A DNA stretch of 64,000 nucleotides from Arthrobacter sp. AL12 (GTDB lineage Bacteria > Actinomycetota > Actinomycetes > Actinomycetales > Micrococcaceae). Numbering within the stretch: the first letter of the stretch is position 1; each line of letters starts with the position of its first letter. This document shows positions 53,230 through 61,480 of the stretch, piece after piece. Made by a program: the position numbers and the translations under genes. The stretch lies in contig NZ_JASBQY010000004.1 in NCBI RefSeq assembly GCF_029960645.1, positions 124,001 to 188,000 on the forward strand, in the 5' to 3' direction. The notes beneath the pieces were generated by a model. That model saw nothing but the letters and a program-made list of their open reading frames with translations. It was not told the origin of the DNA and ran no database searches.

Positions 53230-53769
53230 ATCACCTTCCTTCCATTGACTGCTGTTATTATGCTCAGATACTTAGTCGGCTTCTTACCATAGGGCCCCCC
53301 TTCCCTAGCTCTAGGGGTAGTGGGCTGACTGGCGCTTTACAACTGGTACCTATGACCTTTTGGCTTCCCAACCTACTCAGTGATACCGCCGAACTACTTG
53401 TGAGCACCGCATAGACCAGGTTGACGTGATAGGGGGCAATGTATCAGAGCCTGGGTTTAGCGCTACTAGCAAGTTCATTCATGGAGTTTTTATACATGAT
53501 CTCCGAACAATTCTCTGTAAAAGTATTTACACAATCGACGTAATGGTTCATAATCAAGGCCAGCAAGAAGCGTGTATCACCCACTAGAAATAGTGGGTAT
53601 TCCTTTGTCTGAAATCCCTAGTCTAACTGTATGGCTCTACTCGCATCGCAAGAAGCGTGTAAAGCTGTTCACCATTATGAAGCGTCGCGCCTATAAGTCA
53701 ATAAAAAAGTGAACAATCTTACAAAAACACACTAGGCAAAAAGATAGCCATCCAGCATAATACGGGGCA
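53230..53769. other. Stretch of about 540 bases without a convincing gene, hairpin-rich
   Basis: Contains CCCTA/TAGGG with a 4-base loop near 53302, GGAG/CTCC near 53483-53503, ACCCACTA-GAAA-TAGTGGGT (about 53579-53598), and two copies of GCAAGAAGCGTGTA (53563-53576 and 53648-53661). It may carry promoters for the flanking small genes or encode an RNA. Confidence 0.45.
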
Positions 53770-53916
53770 ATGGGCACACCTACACAAAAACCACTCTCGC
53801 TATTCCGGACCATACAAGTACCAGTTCTAGTCATGCCGCGTCCTAAGTCCTCAATCCTGGCCGACCTAAAAGAAAACGCTAAACGCAAAATCTATCTGCC
53901 CCGCCCGAAAGTTTAG
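53770..53916 (+). CDS. Possible small basic protein, 48 residues
   Basis: ATG 53770 opens 48 codons with a basic C-terminal half (LADLKENAKRKIYLPRPK). The ribosome site is weak (GGGG close to the ATG). An internal ATG at 53833 is possible. No family recognised. Confidence 0.35.
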   Translation: MGTPTQKPLSLFRTIQVPVLVMPRPKSSILADLKENAKRKIYLPRPKV

Positions 53917-54045
53917 TGTTACAATCAGGGCAGATTACTAGCTTGGGTCAACTCGCTGATAATCTCGCACCTTCTATGGATGCGGCAGCGATGCCGCTGG
54001 GATCTCCTCCCACTCAGTTACAACAACACAACCAACACACTCCAC

Positions 54046-54077
54046 ACAAAAGAAGCCGCCCATCTTGGGCGGCTTTA
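54046..54077 (-). terminator. Intrinsic terminator after the small membrane protein gene
   Basis: A 10-bp stem (54053-54062 with 54066-54075) with TTCTTTT on the minus strand, closing the leftward HNH/membrane pair. Confidence 0.85.
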
Positions 54078-54086
54078 CTTATGTGC

Positions 54087-54287
54087 TTAGTTGGTGAGGC
54101 TTATCCACATACCGAGAGTGCTGGCCAGGGCAATGAACGACCAGGAGTTGAGTATGTGTTCATCTTTGCGGCGGTAGCTACGCGCAGGGCGACTCACACG
54201 GCCACGCGGCTTATTGCGGAGTGGTGACAAGTCGATGATCTCGCCGGTTCGCGTTTCTGTTAGGCCTACTGAAGTGCTAACAAGCAT
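54087..54287 (-). CDS. Small membrane protein, 66 residues
   Basis: ATG 54287 lies 11 bases inside the end of the HNH-AP2 gene. A basic middle (RGRVSRPARSYRRKD) is followed by a C-terminal hydrophobic segment (SWSFIALASTLGMWISL). No family recognised. A terminator follows. Confidence 0.6.
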   Translation of the reverse strand: MLVSTSVGLTETRTGEIIDLSPLRNKPRGRVSRPARSYRRKDEHILNSWSFIALASTLGMWISLTN

Positions 54288-54798
54288 GCAACGAGTCCTC
54301 ACCGTCTATAGGGACATACTTCAAATTGAGACACGCGAAGTCCCCATGAAGTGCCAAAGCGTACTGATCCCGCATCCACGCAGCTTCCAGCTCCGTTGGG
54401 AAGTATCCGATATTTATCTGATAACCAGATACCTTGATCCTGGCGATCCATCGACTCGTGATCGGATAGTAGGCCACGCCCACATAGCGAGAGGAAGAAC
54501 CCGAACGACTGCCCCGGTTCCACATATTCTGCTGATTGGTTGCTGGCCTCAGATTGGCACGACGATTATCAAGTTTGTCGCCGTTGATGTGATCTACCTG
54601 TTCCGATGACAAGAGTACCCTTCCGACCATGCGCTGAACGATGATTCTATGCATCGATCGGAGTTTTGATTCGGGCGTCGACTTTATCCATACGCTGCGC
54701 TGCGCGTATCCCCCTTTTACGTACCACTTGTAATACGACAGATCATAGTCTTGCCGATCAACTTTGATAATAGATTCGTCGTCTATATATATCACCAT
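54277..54798 (-). CDS. HNH endonuclease with AP2 DNA-binding domain
   Basis: A 173-residue homing endonuclease. The N-terminal HNH part shows SSEQVDHINGDKLDNRRANL and NQQNMWNRG; the C-terminal AP2 domain begins at SRYVGVAYYP and contains WIARIKVSG. It is free-standing. Confidence 0.9.
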   Translation of the reverse strand: MVIYIDDESIIKVDRQDYDLSYYKWYVKGGYAQRSVWIKSTPESKLRSMHRIIVQRMVGRVLLSSEQVDHINGDKLDNRRANLRPATNQQNMWNRGSRSGSSSRYVGVAYYPITSRWIARIKVSGYQINIGYFPTELEAAWMRDQYALALHGDFACLNLKYVPIDGEDSLHAC

Positions 54799-54861
54799 GT
54801 TCTAGAGTTTCCGTTTAGTTTGATATGAGCAGTTTGGAGACTTGCTCGGGTCGGATAGATC

Positions 54862-55110
54862 CTAGCTACGGAATGTTACTTTTGGAGATTTGCCCTCGCC
54901 GTTTTCGGTTAGCCCTACATCTATAGTCATCCAGTTACCGTTTATGAAATAGCCGCCGTGCATACTTGCATTTGCATCTATCTTGAAGTTTGCGTCGTGG
55001 GCTTGATACTGAGTCGTGTAGTGGTCTGTTACTTTCAATACCACTTCTGGGTCTGTATCAATACGGGCCTGGATTGTTTGAAGGTTTGCAACTAGTTCTG
55101 AAAGTTTCAT
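54862..55110 (-). CDS. Small phage protein, 82 residues
   Basis: Starts MKLSELVANLQTIQARIDTDPEVV, a pattern seen in short actinophage proteins of unknown function. It is one base downstream of the neighbour on the same strand. Confidence 0.68.
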   Translation of the reverse strand: MKLSELVANLQTIQARIDTDPEVVLKVTDHYTTQYQAHDANFKIDANASMHGGYFINGNWMTIDVGLTENGEGKSPKVTFRS

Positions 55111-55111
55111 C

Positions 55112-55357
55112 TTAGACCTCCTCCCAGTTCTTCATGAAGCCATCTCGGTCGATCCATTTGCTCATCTCGCCGTTTCTTTTAGCGATGCAAGTTATATGGA
55201 TTTTAGTTGCTCCTTCGATGCCAAGGTCTTTTGCTGGGTAGCAAGGGTAGGTCTGTCCTTCTGCAAGTCCCTTGTTGTTATGCCCTGTGATTGTCCAGAT
55301 TACATTGCTACCTTTGCGCTGTACTTTCTTGCCGGTTGTAAGTTCAATTGTCTTCAT
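55112..55357 (-). CDS. Small phage protein, 81 residues
   Basis: A beta-rich protein (GKKVQRKGSNVIWTITGHN) with a C-terminal KWIDRDGFMKNWEEV. No family recognised. Probably cotranscribed with the gene after it. Confidence 0.65.
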   Translation of the reverse strand: MKTIELTTGKKVQRKGSNVIWTITGHNNKGLAEGQTYPCYPAKDLGIEGATKIHITCIAKRNGEMSKWIDRDGFMKNWEEV

Positions 55358-55444
55358 GTGATTGATTCCTTGCTTATCTTTATGTCCGTATTATGCGCCA
55401 ATTAGCGCTAATAAGCAACACTTTAGTATAAGAAAGGGTTGTGA

Positions 55445-56155
55445 TTATGACAGCAGTAGCTGTGGAAAACTCTCTTGCCTTTGGACCCTGAACAGTTCCT
55501 TAGCCTCTTCAGGTCCGTTATTGATCAGCCAGGTCAGTTCTTTCAGTCGCTCATCATCGGACACCAGGAAGAGCACACGCGGGTAGACGGTCATGTCTGC
55601 CTCGGTTGCATGTTGGTAAGCGTGCCAGTAACGGGCGAGCTTTTCCTTCAGCTGCTTCTGGCGTTCTGTGCCCATATCTATCTCGATCCACAGACTGATG
55701 CTCATCCGCTTGCTAGGGATGCCGAGCTCAACGTAGAGGTCAGGTCGCAGATCAGCGCCCGCGATAACGCGCCACGTGTCAGGCTCCGTTGCCATCCCGA
55801 TCACTTCAATAGTTCCCTCACGTTCCAGCCGCTTGAGTCCAATGAACGCATCAGCTATAGCGAGCGTGTGATAGTGAACCGCCCTATACGGGTAGCCAGC
55901 ATCCCGACCCACGTACTTCCGCCCCTGCGTTCCGAGCTGGTAGACGAAGTGACCGGAGCCGGCCCCCGTGCCACCTATGAGCCGGCGCTCAATCCTGGAG
56001 AGGTGTCGCGACTTGAGGAGTCTATTCAGTGCACGACTAGGACGAGTGGGGCTAGAACCATCATGAAAAAGAAGTTCCGAAATTTGCCCGGAAGTGAGCT
56101 GTCCGAAGCGGGAAACGGCTTGGACAATTTGGCGGTCGCGATCGGTCGCAAACAT
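55445..56155 (-). CDS. Replication-relaxation family protein
   Basis: A 236-residue protein. The winged-helix start (FATDRDRQIVQAVSRFGQLT, ISELLFHDGSSPTRPSRALNRL) and the core HTLAIADAFIGLKRLE and RPDLYVELG match the replication-relaxation family of plasmids and mobile elements. In actinobacterial mobile elements such genes can occur with VirD4-like ATPases; here the ATPase lies at 24.4 kb. ATG 56155 was chosen over an upstream start. Confidence 0.85.
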   Translation of the reverse strand: MFATDRDRQIVQAVSRFGQLTSGQISELLFHDGSSPTRPSRALNRLLKSRHLSRIERRLIGGTGAGSGHFVYQLGTQGRKYVGRDAGYPYRAVHYHTLAIADAFIGLKRLEREGTIEVIGMATEPDTWRVIAGADLRPDLYVELGIPSKRMSISLWIEIDMGTERQKQLKEKLARYWHAYQHATEADMTVYPRVLFLVSDDERLKELTWLINNGPEEAKELFRVQRQESFPQLLLS

Positions 56156-56263
56156 GCTCTCAGTGTATACGTGAGTAGTACGCGCGCCTAGGACGAAGTT
56201 TGCGCAGGTCAGCTGCCGTTTTGGCGGTAGCGACTTCCACATCACGTGCACATCCAAAACCAC

Positions 56264-56449
56264 ACCACGGATAGTGCGGCCTATTTATACACAGGCACGG
56301 GCAAAAATAGTATTGACTATTAAATGCTTCTGGCTCATAGTGATGCACAGCGAAAGCAAGCCAAACAATTACTAGGGCTTATGCGACTAGCTGCAAGAGA
56401 TCATTACTAACGAAAGGGTAAGTATTCATCATCATAAAGGATTCACATC
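56264..56449. other. Intergenic region of the divergent early operons
   Basis: About 290 bases separate the replication-relaxation gene from the first rightward early gene. It contains a strong promoter candidate (56313-56341). I see no long hairpin. Confidence 0.5.
56313..56341 (+). promoter_or_regulatory. Candidate early rightward promoter
   Basis: TTGACT and CATAGT with a 17-base spacer, about 110 bases upstream of the first gene of the early operon. Confidence 0.5.
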
Positions 56450-56719
56450 ATGGTAAAACCAATCACGTTCAAACAACCACCAAAGGTCAAAGGCCGAACA
56501 ATGGTCCCGCTGCAACTCAAGGTTGATCCAATCGATAAGGTCATCATCCAAGAGTTCGCAGCTCGTATGACCGAGACATCAGGCATCAAAGTCGCAGCAA
56601 GCAACGTCCTGATCACGACCTTCTACCAACGATGGCCGGAGGAACGCAAAAGAAAACTAACTCTCGAGAAGGAGGCGATACATGGCCGAAAGTACATCGA
56701 CGGCATCACTAGAAAGTAG
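56450..56719 (+). CDS. Small early protein, possible ribbon-helix-helix
   Basis: An 89-residue basic protein. The pattern MVPLQLKVDPIDKVIIQEFA and SNVLITTFYQRW could form a ribbon-helix-helix fold, but this is not certain. First gene of the rightward operon; the next gene starts 38 bases inside it. Confidence 0.65.
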   Translation: MVKPITFKQPPKVKGRTMVPLQLKVDPIDKVIIQEFAARMTETSGIKVAASNVLITTFYQRWPEERKRKLTLEKEAIHGRKYIDGITRK

Positions 56720-57599
56720 TACTCCTACTCCCCCATCAACGACGATGGAGATCCCAGCCGACATAGCGAAGGCGCTCGTCGCTCTCCAGGCAGAAGTGCA
56801 AGGGCTTGGCAAAACCGCTAAGAACGACCACTTCAAGAACACGTACGCGCCTTTAGACGAGGTAATGGACGCAGCGCTGCCACTCCTCACGAAGAACAAG
56901 CTGTCGCTCATGCAGTGGCCTATCACGGTAGGAACCGAACACTTCCTGCACAGCGTCCTGGCTCACGAGAGCGGCGTTTCGATGCAAAGCGACATCAAGC
57001 TCCTTCTCGTAAAGCAAGACCCCCAGGGACTTGGCTCAGCACTGACCTACACGAGGCGACAGTCGGTTATGGCTATTCTGGGGCTCTCCGCTAAGGATGA
57101 AGACGATGACGGCAATAAGGCAAGCAATCACCTTCCACCACCTACCCAGGAACACTTAGACGAGATCGCTGCTATATGCAAGAGCCTCAAGTTCCCTGAA
57201 GAAGAAGTTGATAGAAAGCTCCGCGGCCTACGAACCGACGATCAAGCAGTCATTGCATTAGACGATCTGGATAAGATCATGGCCGGGCGAGCTGCCGCTG
57301 TAAGGGCGCGGAAAGCTGCTGACAACGCGCAGACTATCCCCGTTGGCGATGAACCATCTCACGTATCAACGGAAGCAATAGCAAAGCGTCTTCAGGCGCT
57401 ACAGCTCAGAGACAACGCCACCATACGTCAATTCATCAAAGTGCATACAGGCAAAACGCTTATCGGGGCATGTAAGGCGGATGATCTCGCCAAACTAGAT
57501 GAGGTATTAGCTCGCGTCGAAAGTGGCGAGGAAAAGCTCCCCGGTGACTGGTACGGATCGACAGATCATGAGCAGATTGTCCAGGAGGACGTCGCATGA
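56682..57599 (+). CDS. Erf-family single-strand annealing protein
   Basis: A 305-residue protein with the ERF core: DIAKALVALQAEVQGLGKTA, FKNTYAPLDEVMDAALPLL, and GSALTYTRRQSVMAILGLSA. Erf proteins anneal single strands and promote circularisation of phage DNA. A strong AAGGAGG lies seven bases upstream of the ATG. The C-terminal 100 residues are a charged extension. Confidence 0.9.
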   Translation: MAESTSTASLESSTPTPPSTTMEIPADIAKALVALQAEVQGLGKTAKNDHFKNTYAPLDEVMDAALPLLTKNKLSLMQWPITVGTEHFLHSVLAHESGVSMQSDIKLLLVKQDPQGLGSALTYTRRQSVMAILGLSAKDEDDDGNKASNHLPPPTQEHLDEIAAICKSLKFPEEEVDRKLRGLRTDDQAVIALDDLDKIMAGRAAAVRARKAADNAQTIPVGDEPSHVSTEAIAKRLQALQLRDNATIRQFIKVHTGKTLIGACKADDLAKLDEVLARVESGEEKLPGDWYGSTDHEQIVQEDVA

Positions 57600-57874
57600 C
57601 CCCTCGTGAACGCGCTCAGGAAACGCTCTACATGATTACAAGGGATATGAGCACGGAGCGTTTGCGAGAAATCGCCGCTCCCCTGTCAGCCGACGTAGGT
57701 GAAGCAGCTAAAGACTTCGCTCTGGAGTTCCTGCCTGGCGTGGCCCAGCAGTTCATAGACGAGATGACGACTACCAACGTCAGCGTCCCATACGAGCTGT
57801 TGGCCATCGCCAAGGGGCGAGAGCTGGCGGAAAACGAAATAACTAATGAGGTGACAACCTCGGAGAACCACTAA
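57596..57874 (+). CDS. Early phage protein, 92 residues
   Basis: Coupled to the Erf gene (four-base overlap). Helical and acidic (RLREIAAPLSADVGEAAKDF). No family recognised; perhaps an Erf partner. Confidence 0.65.
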   Translation: MTPRERAQETLYMITRDMSTERLREIAAPLSADVGEAAKDFALEFLPGVAQQFIDEMTTTNVSVPYELLAIAKGRELAENEITNEVTTSENH

Positions 57875-58312
57875 ATGTCCAAACGAACACGGCTCAATAA
57901 AACAAAGTTCTACGCGATCAACCGCGATCTAAAACTTCCAGGCAGCAAGGTGAAAGCCGTTGCCGCTGTCCACGCAGTTAGCGAAGAGAGTGTCCGCACC
58001 GTCAAACGTGCCAAGACGTGGCCCCGCTTCGAAGCAATGAAGAAGCTAAAGAATGAACAGCGCCGGCCAGCCGCACCTAGTGCTCCTCTAGAGGCAGTGC
58101 AAGTCCACTCAGGTCTAGGCGAACCGATGCGGCAACTGGATAAGATCACTCAAGCACCAGAGAACCAGATCCGGCCTGTGCCTTCTGAAGAGGTCAAGAT
58201 TGTGACGGTCGGTGAATGGGAAGCCCTCAACCGCAAGCTTGGGCGTCTCTACCAACTGCTTGAGCAGAAGCAGCGCAAACCGCTCCTAAGTATCCTTGGG
58301 AGGCGAAAGTAA
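57875..58312 (+). CDS. Early phage protein, 145 residues
   Basis: A basic protein with an N-terminal helix-turn-helix-like region (KVKAVAAVHAVSEESVRTVKRA) and a Pro-rich middle. It starts directly after the previous stop. A DNA-binding role is possible. Confidence 0.65.
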   Translation: MSKRTRLNKTKFYAINRDLKLPGSKVKAVAAVHAVSEESVRTVKRAKTWPRFEAMKKLKNEQRRPAAPSAPLEAVQVHSGLGEPMRQLDKITQAPENQIRPVPSEEVKIVTVGEWEALNRKLGRLYQLLEQKQRKPLLSILGRRK

Positions 58313-58509
58313 TGGCGGGCACGATTGCCGGGGGAAGAAAGGCTGCAGCAAAGAACCTAGCCAACGACCCCGACTTCTACAGGCGCATCGGCGCTAAGGG
58401 TGGTCAGAATGGCCGTACTGGCGGATTTGCCGCTAATCCTGATCTAGCACGCATCGCAGGCGCGAAGGGTGGCCGTATCAGCAAGCGGGAGAAAGTGGCT
58501 GAAGTATGA
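58312..58509 (+). CDS. KGG-repeat protein
   Basis: A 65-residue basic protein with repeats of the KGG type (RIGAKGGQNG, AGAKGGRISKRE). Such small proteins are frequent in actinophages; role unknown. It overlaps both neighbours by one to four bases. Confidence 0.78.
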   Translation: MAGTIAGGRKAAAKNLANDPDFYRRIGAKGGQNGRTGGFAANPDLARIAGAKGGRISKREKVAEV

Positions 58510-58736
58510 TCGCCGTGGATTACCGAGAGACGCTAGTCACCTACCTCAATAGCGATTCGATTGAAAGTGCAGCCAAGAACCTGAACATCACGATTGCAAG
58601 CTTGAAGCAGCGCATCAACGTACTGCGGAAGGCTGGCGTAAATGTCCCTAAGAAGACTCGTAAGGCAGCGCTAACCCCACTTGACGTTGCTCAGCTTAAT
58701 TCGCTTGTGAAGAAGCACCTAAGGGACTCTGCCTAA
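58506..58736 (+). CDS. Small helix-turn-helix-like protein
   Basis: A 76-residue protein. SIESAAKNLNITIASLKQRINVLRKAG looks like a helix-turn-helix (key part: NLNITIASLKQRI). It is coupled to the KGG gene. Confidence 0.7.
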   Translation: MIAVDYRETLVTYLNSDSIESAAKNLNITIASLKQRINVLRKAGVNVPKKTRKAALTPLDVAQLNSLVKKHLRDSA

Positions 58737-59113
58737 TACGGCAAAAAGCGGCACAGTCGAACGCCTAGGCACCTGGACGTTCGACTGCGAAAAACGCACC
58801 TCGAAAAATTGGTTGGGTCCGACAACATATATTTTACGACCCAACCATCAGGGGTGAGCCCAGAAAGCTAGCCAGACCATCACCAGCCCAGAAGTCAATG
58901 AACAGGGGTAGGGGTCTAGCGAAGTAACAGAATCATGGTGATGTATCTAGACAAGACGTGTATCTCATGTTGTAACTAGGAAACGCCCAAATTGATACAT
59001 TTTCGCCGCTCATGCCGTCTGCTGGAACTTATATAAGTGATTTACAACCAGCAGGCGGCTTGGGTTACGACCCACAACATAAGGACGGTTAGCCGTCAAG
59101 GAAACACAGTCAC
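58737..59113 (+). other. Non-coding stretch with four hairpins
   Basis: No gene is supported. Stems: 10 bp (58754-58763 with 58778-58787), 10 bp (58810-58819 with 58838-58847), 12 bp with one wobble (59014-59025 with 59048-59059), and a small GACGG-type hairpin near 59083. They may form a regulatory RNA, terminator set or replication origin. Confidence 0.55.
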
Positions 59114-59347
59114 ATGAACTCAAGACCTAAGATAAGTAGGAGGCAGGTATTTAATAGCTTCATGGTCGGATCGCTGGCTCAGGGCGGTAGGAAGAACCTG
59201 GATGAAGACGCTCCAAGCAAACGTGCATGGTTCGGTACCAGACGACCGCTTTTCAAGTTCTTCAGAAATCGCCAATGGAAAGAAGCAAAGCGACTCAGGT
59301 CTAAGTATGGCAATACTACGTACCGTAGTCGGAGTTCCAAGTCATGA
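59114..59347 (+). CDS. Small basic protein, 77 residues
   Basis: Very basic C-terminal half (KRAWFGTRRPLFKFFRNRQW). Probably binds nucleic acid. AAGGA lies 11 bases upstream. Overlaps the next gene by four bases. Confidence 0.6.
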   Translation: MNSRPKISRRQVFNSFMVGSLAQGGRKNLDEDAPSKRAWFGTRRPLFKFFRNRQWKEAKRLRSKYGNTTYRSRSSKS

Positions 59348-59550
59348 GCGAGTCACTTACCCAGACCGCTCGCATCCTCAAGCTCTTGAAGACTAACGGC
59401 GAAGCTACGAACGGACAGCTCAACAAGATTTGCTTCCGCTACGGTGCCAGGATTCATGATCTACGGGCAGAAGGCTGGAACATCCTCAGTATCCGCGAGA
59501 AGGACGGCCTCTGGCGTTTCGTTCTACAAGGGCACCGGGATGACAAGTGA
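59344..59550 (+). CDS. Winged-helix protein, 68 residues
   Basis: Residues 5-60 form a winged helix: TQTARILKLLKTNGEATNGQ and RIHDLRAEGWNILSIREKDG. Small proteins of this kind are common in phages and may regulate transcription. Overlaps the whiB-like gene by 11 bases. Confidence 0.75.
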   Translation: MSESLTQTARILKLLKTNGEATNGQLNKICFRYGARIHDLRAEGWNILSIREKDGLWRFVLQGHRDDK

Positions 59551-60034
59551 GCGATACCCCGACCTAACAGGCGGCGCTTGCACTGAGCTGGCCCCTGGCA
59601 TTGCTGAGAAGTACTTTGAAGCCAACGCCCACACAGAGTCCTTCCTAGCTAAGACAGCCAAAGCTATCTGCGCCCGATGTGTCATCCAGCCCCAGTGCCT
59701 AGAAGCGGCACTCAAGCGTTCATATCCAGAGCGCGGTGTCGTCGGTGGTATGTCGGCTAGTTCAATCCGAGCTGCTAAAGAGTGGGACGCCTACGACAAA
59801 GGTCTGAGAGGCAATCCACCTAAGCAATCACGGCCAGAGATGCCCAACTACTACCAGTCGTCGCCGGCCAGCGAGTTCGCCACAGAGCTACGTCGCCAGG
59901 AAGAGCTGACCTTTGAGGAACGCGTCTATGGAGTCTTCCTCGATGTGAAGAGTGGCAAGTACGAGAAATTGAATCAAGCCATTGCAGAGATCGCCCTGAT
60001 CCACAGCCAGATCGTCGAGAACATGACGTCATGA
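59540..60034 (+). CDS. WhiB-family iron-sulfur regulator
   Basis: A 164-residue protein. The four cluster cysteines are Cys14, Cys44, Cys47 and Cys53 (Cx2Cx5C), and RGVVGGMS replaces the usual G(V/I)WGG. WhiB proteins bind a 4Fe-4S cluster and sigma factor region 4. The 90-residue C-terminal extension is longer than usual. ATG 59540 was chosen, inside the end of the previous gene. Confidence 0.88.
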   Translation: MTSERYPDLTGGACTELAPGIAEKYFEANAHTESFLAKTAKAICARCVIQPQCLEAALKRSYPERGVVGGMSASSIRAAKEWDAYDKGLRGNPPKQSRPEMPNYYQSSPASEFATELRRQEELTFEERVYGVFLDVKSGKYEKLNQAIAEIALIHSQIVENMTS

Positions 60035-60525
60035 GCGAACGACTGACCTTAGACAGATCATTGTACGAGTGCTGGAAGTCAATGAAGAAGCGCTGTTACA
60101 ACGAGAATTGCAAGAGCTTCAAGAACTATGGGGCCAGAGGAATATGGGTATGCCAAGGTTGGCGGAACTCATACGCGAGCTTTCTTGAGGACATGGGCGG
60201 ACGTCCCCAAGGCATGTCTATAGATCGACTAAACAACGATAGCGGATACACATGCGGACACTGTGACGAATGTATTAACGAAGGTTGGAGTAAAAACCTC
60301 AGATGGGCCACCCGATTAGAGCAATCCCATAACAGCACCGCATCACGTCTACTCACCTTCCAGGGCATCACTAGGACCGTTGGCGAGTGGAACAAAGAGT
60401 GTGGATTTAGTGACGGACTCATCTCTCACCGATTGGGACGCGGGTGGACTGTCGAGCAAGCCATCACGACACCGCGTTACCGCACCAACAGATATTTGCT
60501 TAAGCGCAGTATGGGGACACGCTGA
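60031..60525 (+). CDS. HNH-type homing endonuclease
   Basis: A 164-residue protein with MSIDRLNNDSGYTCGHC and SKNLRWATRLEQSHN, and the C-terminal module LTFQGITRTVGEWNKECGFS with GLISHRLGRGWTVEQAI, typical of phage homing endonucleases. It overlaps both neighbours. Confidence 0.82.
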   Translation: MSERLTLDRSLYECWKSMKKRCYNENCKSFKNYGARGIWVCQGWRNSYASFLEDMGGRPQGMSIDRLNNDSGYTCGHCDECINEGWSKNLRWATRLEQSHNSTASRLLTFQGITRTVGEWNKECGFSDGLISHRLGRGWTVEQAITTPRYRTNRYLLKRSMGTR

Positions 60526-61313
60526 TGTCCGAGCGTTTACAGCATCCCCCACACTGGGAACAAGTACTAGAGACGGCGCTCAACCTCCCAGGGCGTGCAG
60601 GAGAGACGTACAGCCGCTTCCGCACACTTAGTCTTGGCAACCAGGCACTCCTGTTGATGCAGGGCGTCATAGAGCCCGTACACACCTTCAAGGGCTGGCC
60701 CGACTTGAACCGCCACGTGAAGAAGGGCAGCAAGGCCAAATCCATCTACGTGCCGATGTTCCGTAGACAAGAAAATGAAAGCGGAGACGAAGAGCGCCGG
60801 CTATCCGGATTCAAGCTGGTCAACTGCATGTTCGCCGTCTCCGACACCGAGGGTGACGATCTACCGGAGTACGAAGCGCCAACGTGGAGCAAGGAGCGGG
60901 CTTTAGGGTCACTGGCTATCAGTGAAATCGCCTACGAGAGCATCAACGGCAATGCCCAGGGCTACTCACACGGCCGCGAGTTCGCCGTCAATCCCGTTGC
61001 TGTCTACCCGTTCAAGACGATGCAGCACGAGCTGTCGCATATCGTGCACGGCCACACCACTGAAGAACGGCTGCAAGAGTACCGAGTCCACCGTGGGCTG
61101 TACGAGTTCGAGGCTGAGGGATCTGCCTACCTGATCATGAACGAGCTGGGCGCCACAGATCAGTTCGACGCTGACGAGAGCCGTCACTACATCCAGTCCT
61201 GGCTACGGGATCAGCAACCGGACGAGAAAAGCATCCGCAGCGTCTTTAGTACGGCGGACAAGATCATCAAGGTCGGAAGGCCAACCGAAACTAAGGAAGG
61301 AGATGAAGCATGA
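60525..61313 (+). CDS. ArdC-like antirestriction protein
   Basis: A 262-residue protein. Residues 10-110 are an ArdC-type single-strand DNA-binding domain (RTLSLGNQALLLMQG, FKGWPDLNRHVKKGSKA); a zincin-like metalloprotease domain follows with HELSH at residues 168-172 and a third ligand near FEAEG. ArdC proteins protect incoming DNA from restriction. It lies in the early operon, as expected. Confidence 0.85.
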   Translation: MSERLQHPPHWEQVLETALNLPGRAGETYSRFRTLSLGNQALLLMQGVIEPVHTFKGWPDLNRHVKKGSKAKSIYVPMFRRQENESGDEERRLSGFKLVNCMFAVSDTEGDDLPEYEAPTWSKERALGSLAISEIAYESINGNAQGYSHGREFAVNPVAVYPFKTMQHELSHIVHGHTTEERLQEYRVHRGLYEFEAEGSAYLIMNELGATDQFDADESRHYIQSWLRDQQPDEKSIRSVFSTADKIIKVGRPTETKEGDEA

Positions 61314-61480
61314 GCAAGCGAATAATGATTGGCTCTAGGGTCCGACACGACTTCAGCAAAACGACTGGCGTAGTTACTGGCTACCGACGTGATCCAAAAG
61401 GCTATAACTATGAAGTTCAATGGGACGATCGAGGCTCCAAGATTGATTGGTACAAGCGCCAAGTACTGGAGCTGATATGA
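61310..61480 (+). CDS. Small phage protein, 56 residues
   Basis: ATGA overlap with the gene before. A beta-rich, SH3-like small protein (SRVRHDFSKTTGVVTGYR, YEVQWDDRG). Function unknown. Confidence 0.65.
   Translation: MSKRIMIGSRVRHDFSKTTGVVTGYRRDPKGYNYEVQWDDRGSKIDWYKRQVLELI

Noticed and set aside
53691..53888. Leftward frame of 65 codons, cysteine-rich
   Set aside because: No ribosome site, no similarity, and it is antisense to the small basic frame at 53770; it looks like a chance frame.
53916..54227. Rightward frame of 103 codons starting at GTG inside TTTAGTG
   Set aside because: It runs through a clear intrinsic terminator (54046-54077) and is antisense to a better supported small membrane gene; composition after the first 45 codons is not protein-like.
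56160..56348. Leftward frame of 62 codons upstream of the replication-relaxation gene
   Set aside because: No ribosome site, and it covers the promoter region of the divergent early genes; likely chance.
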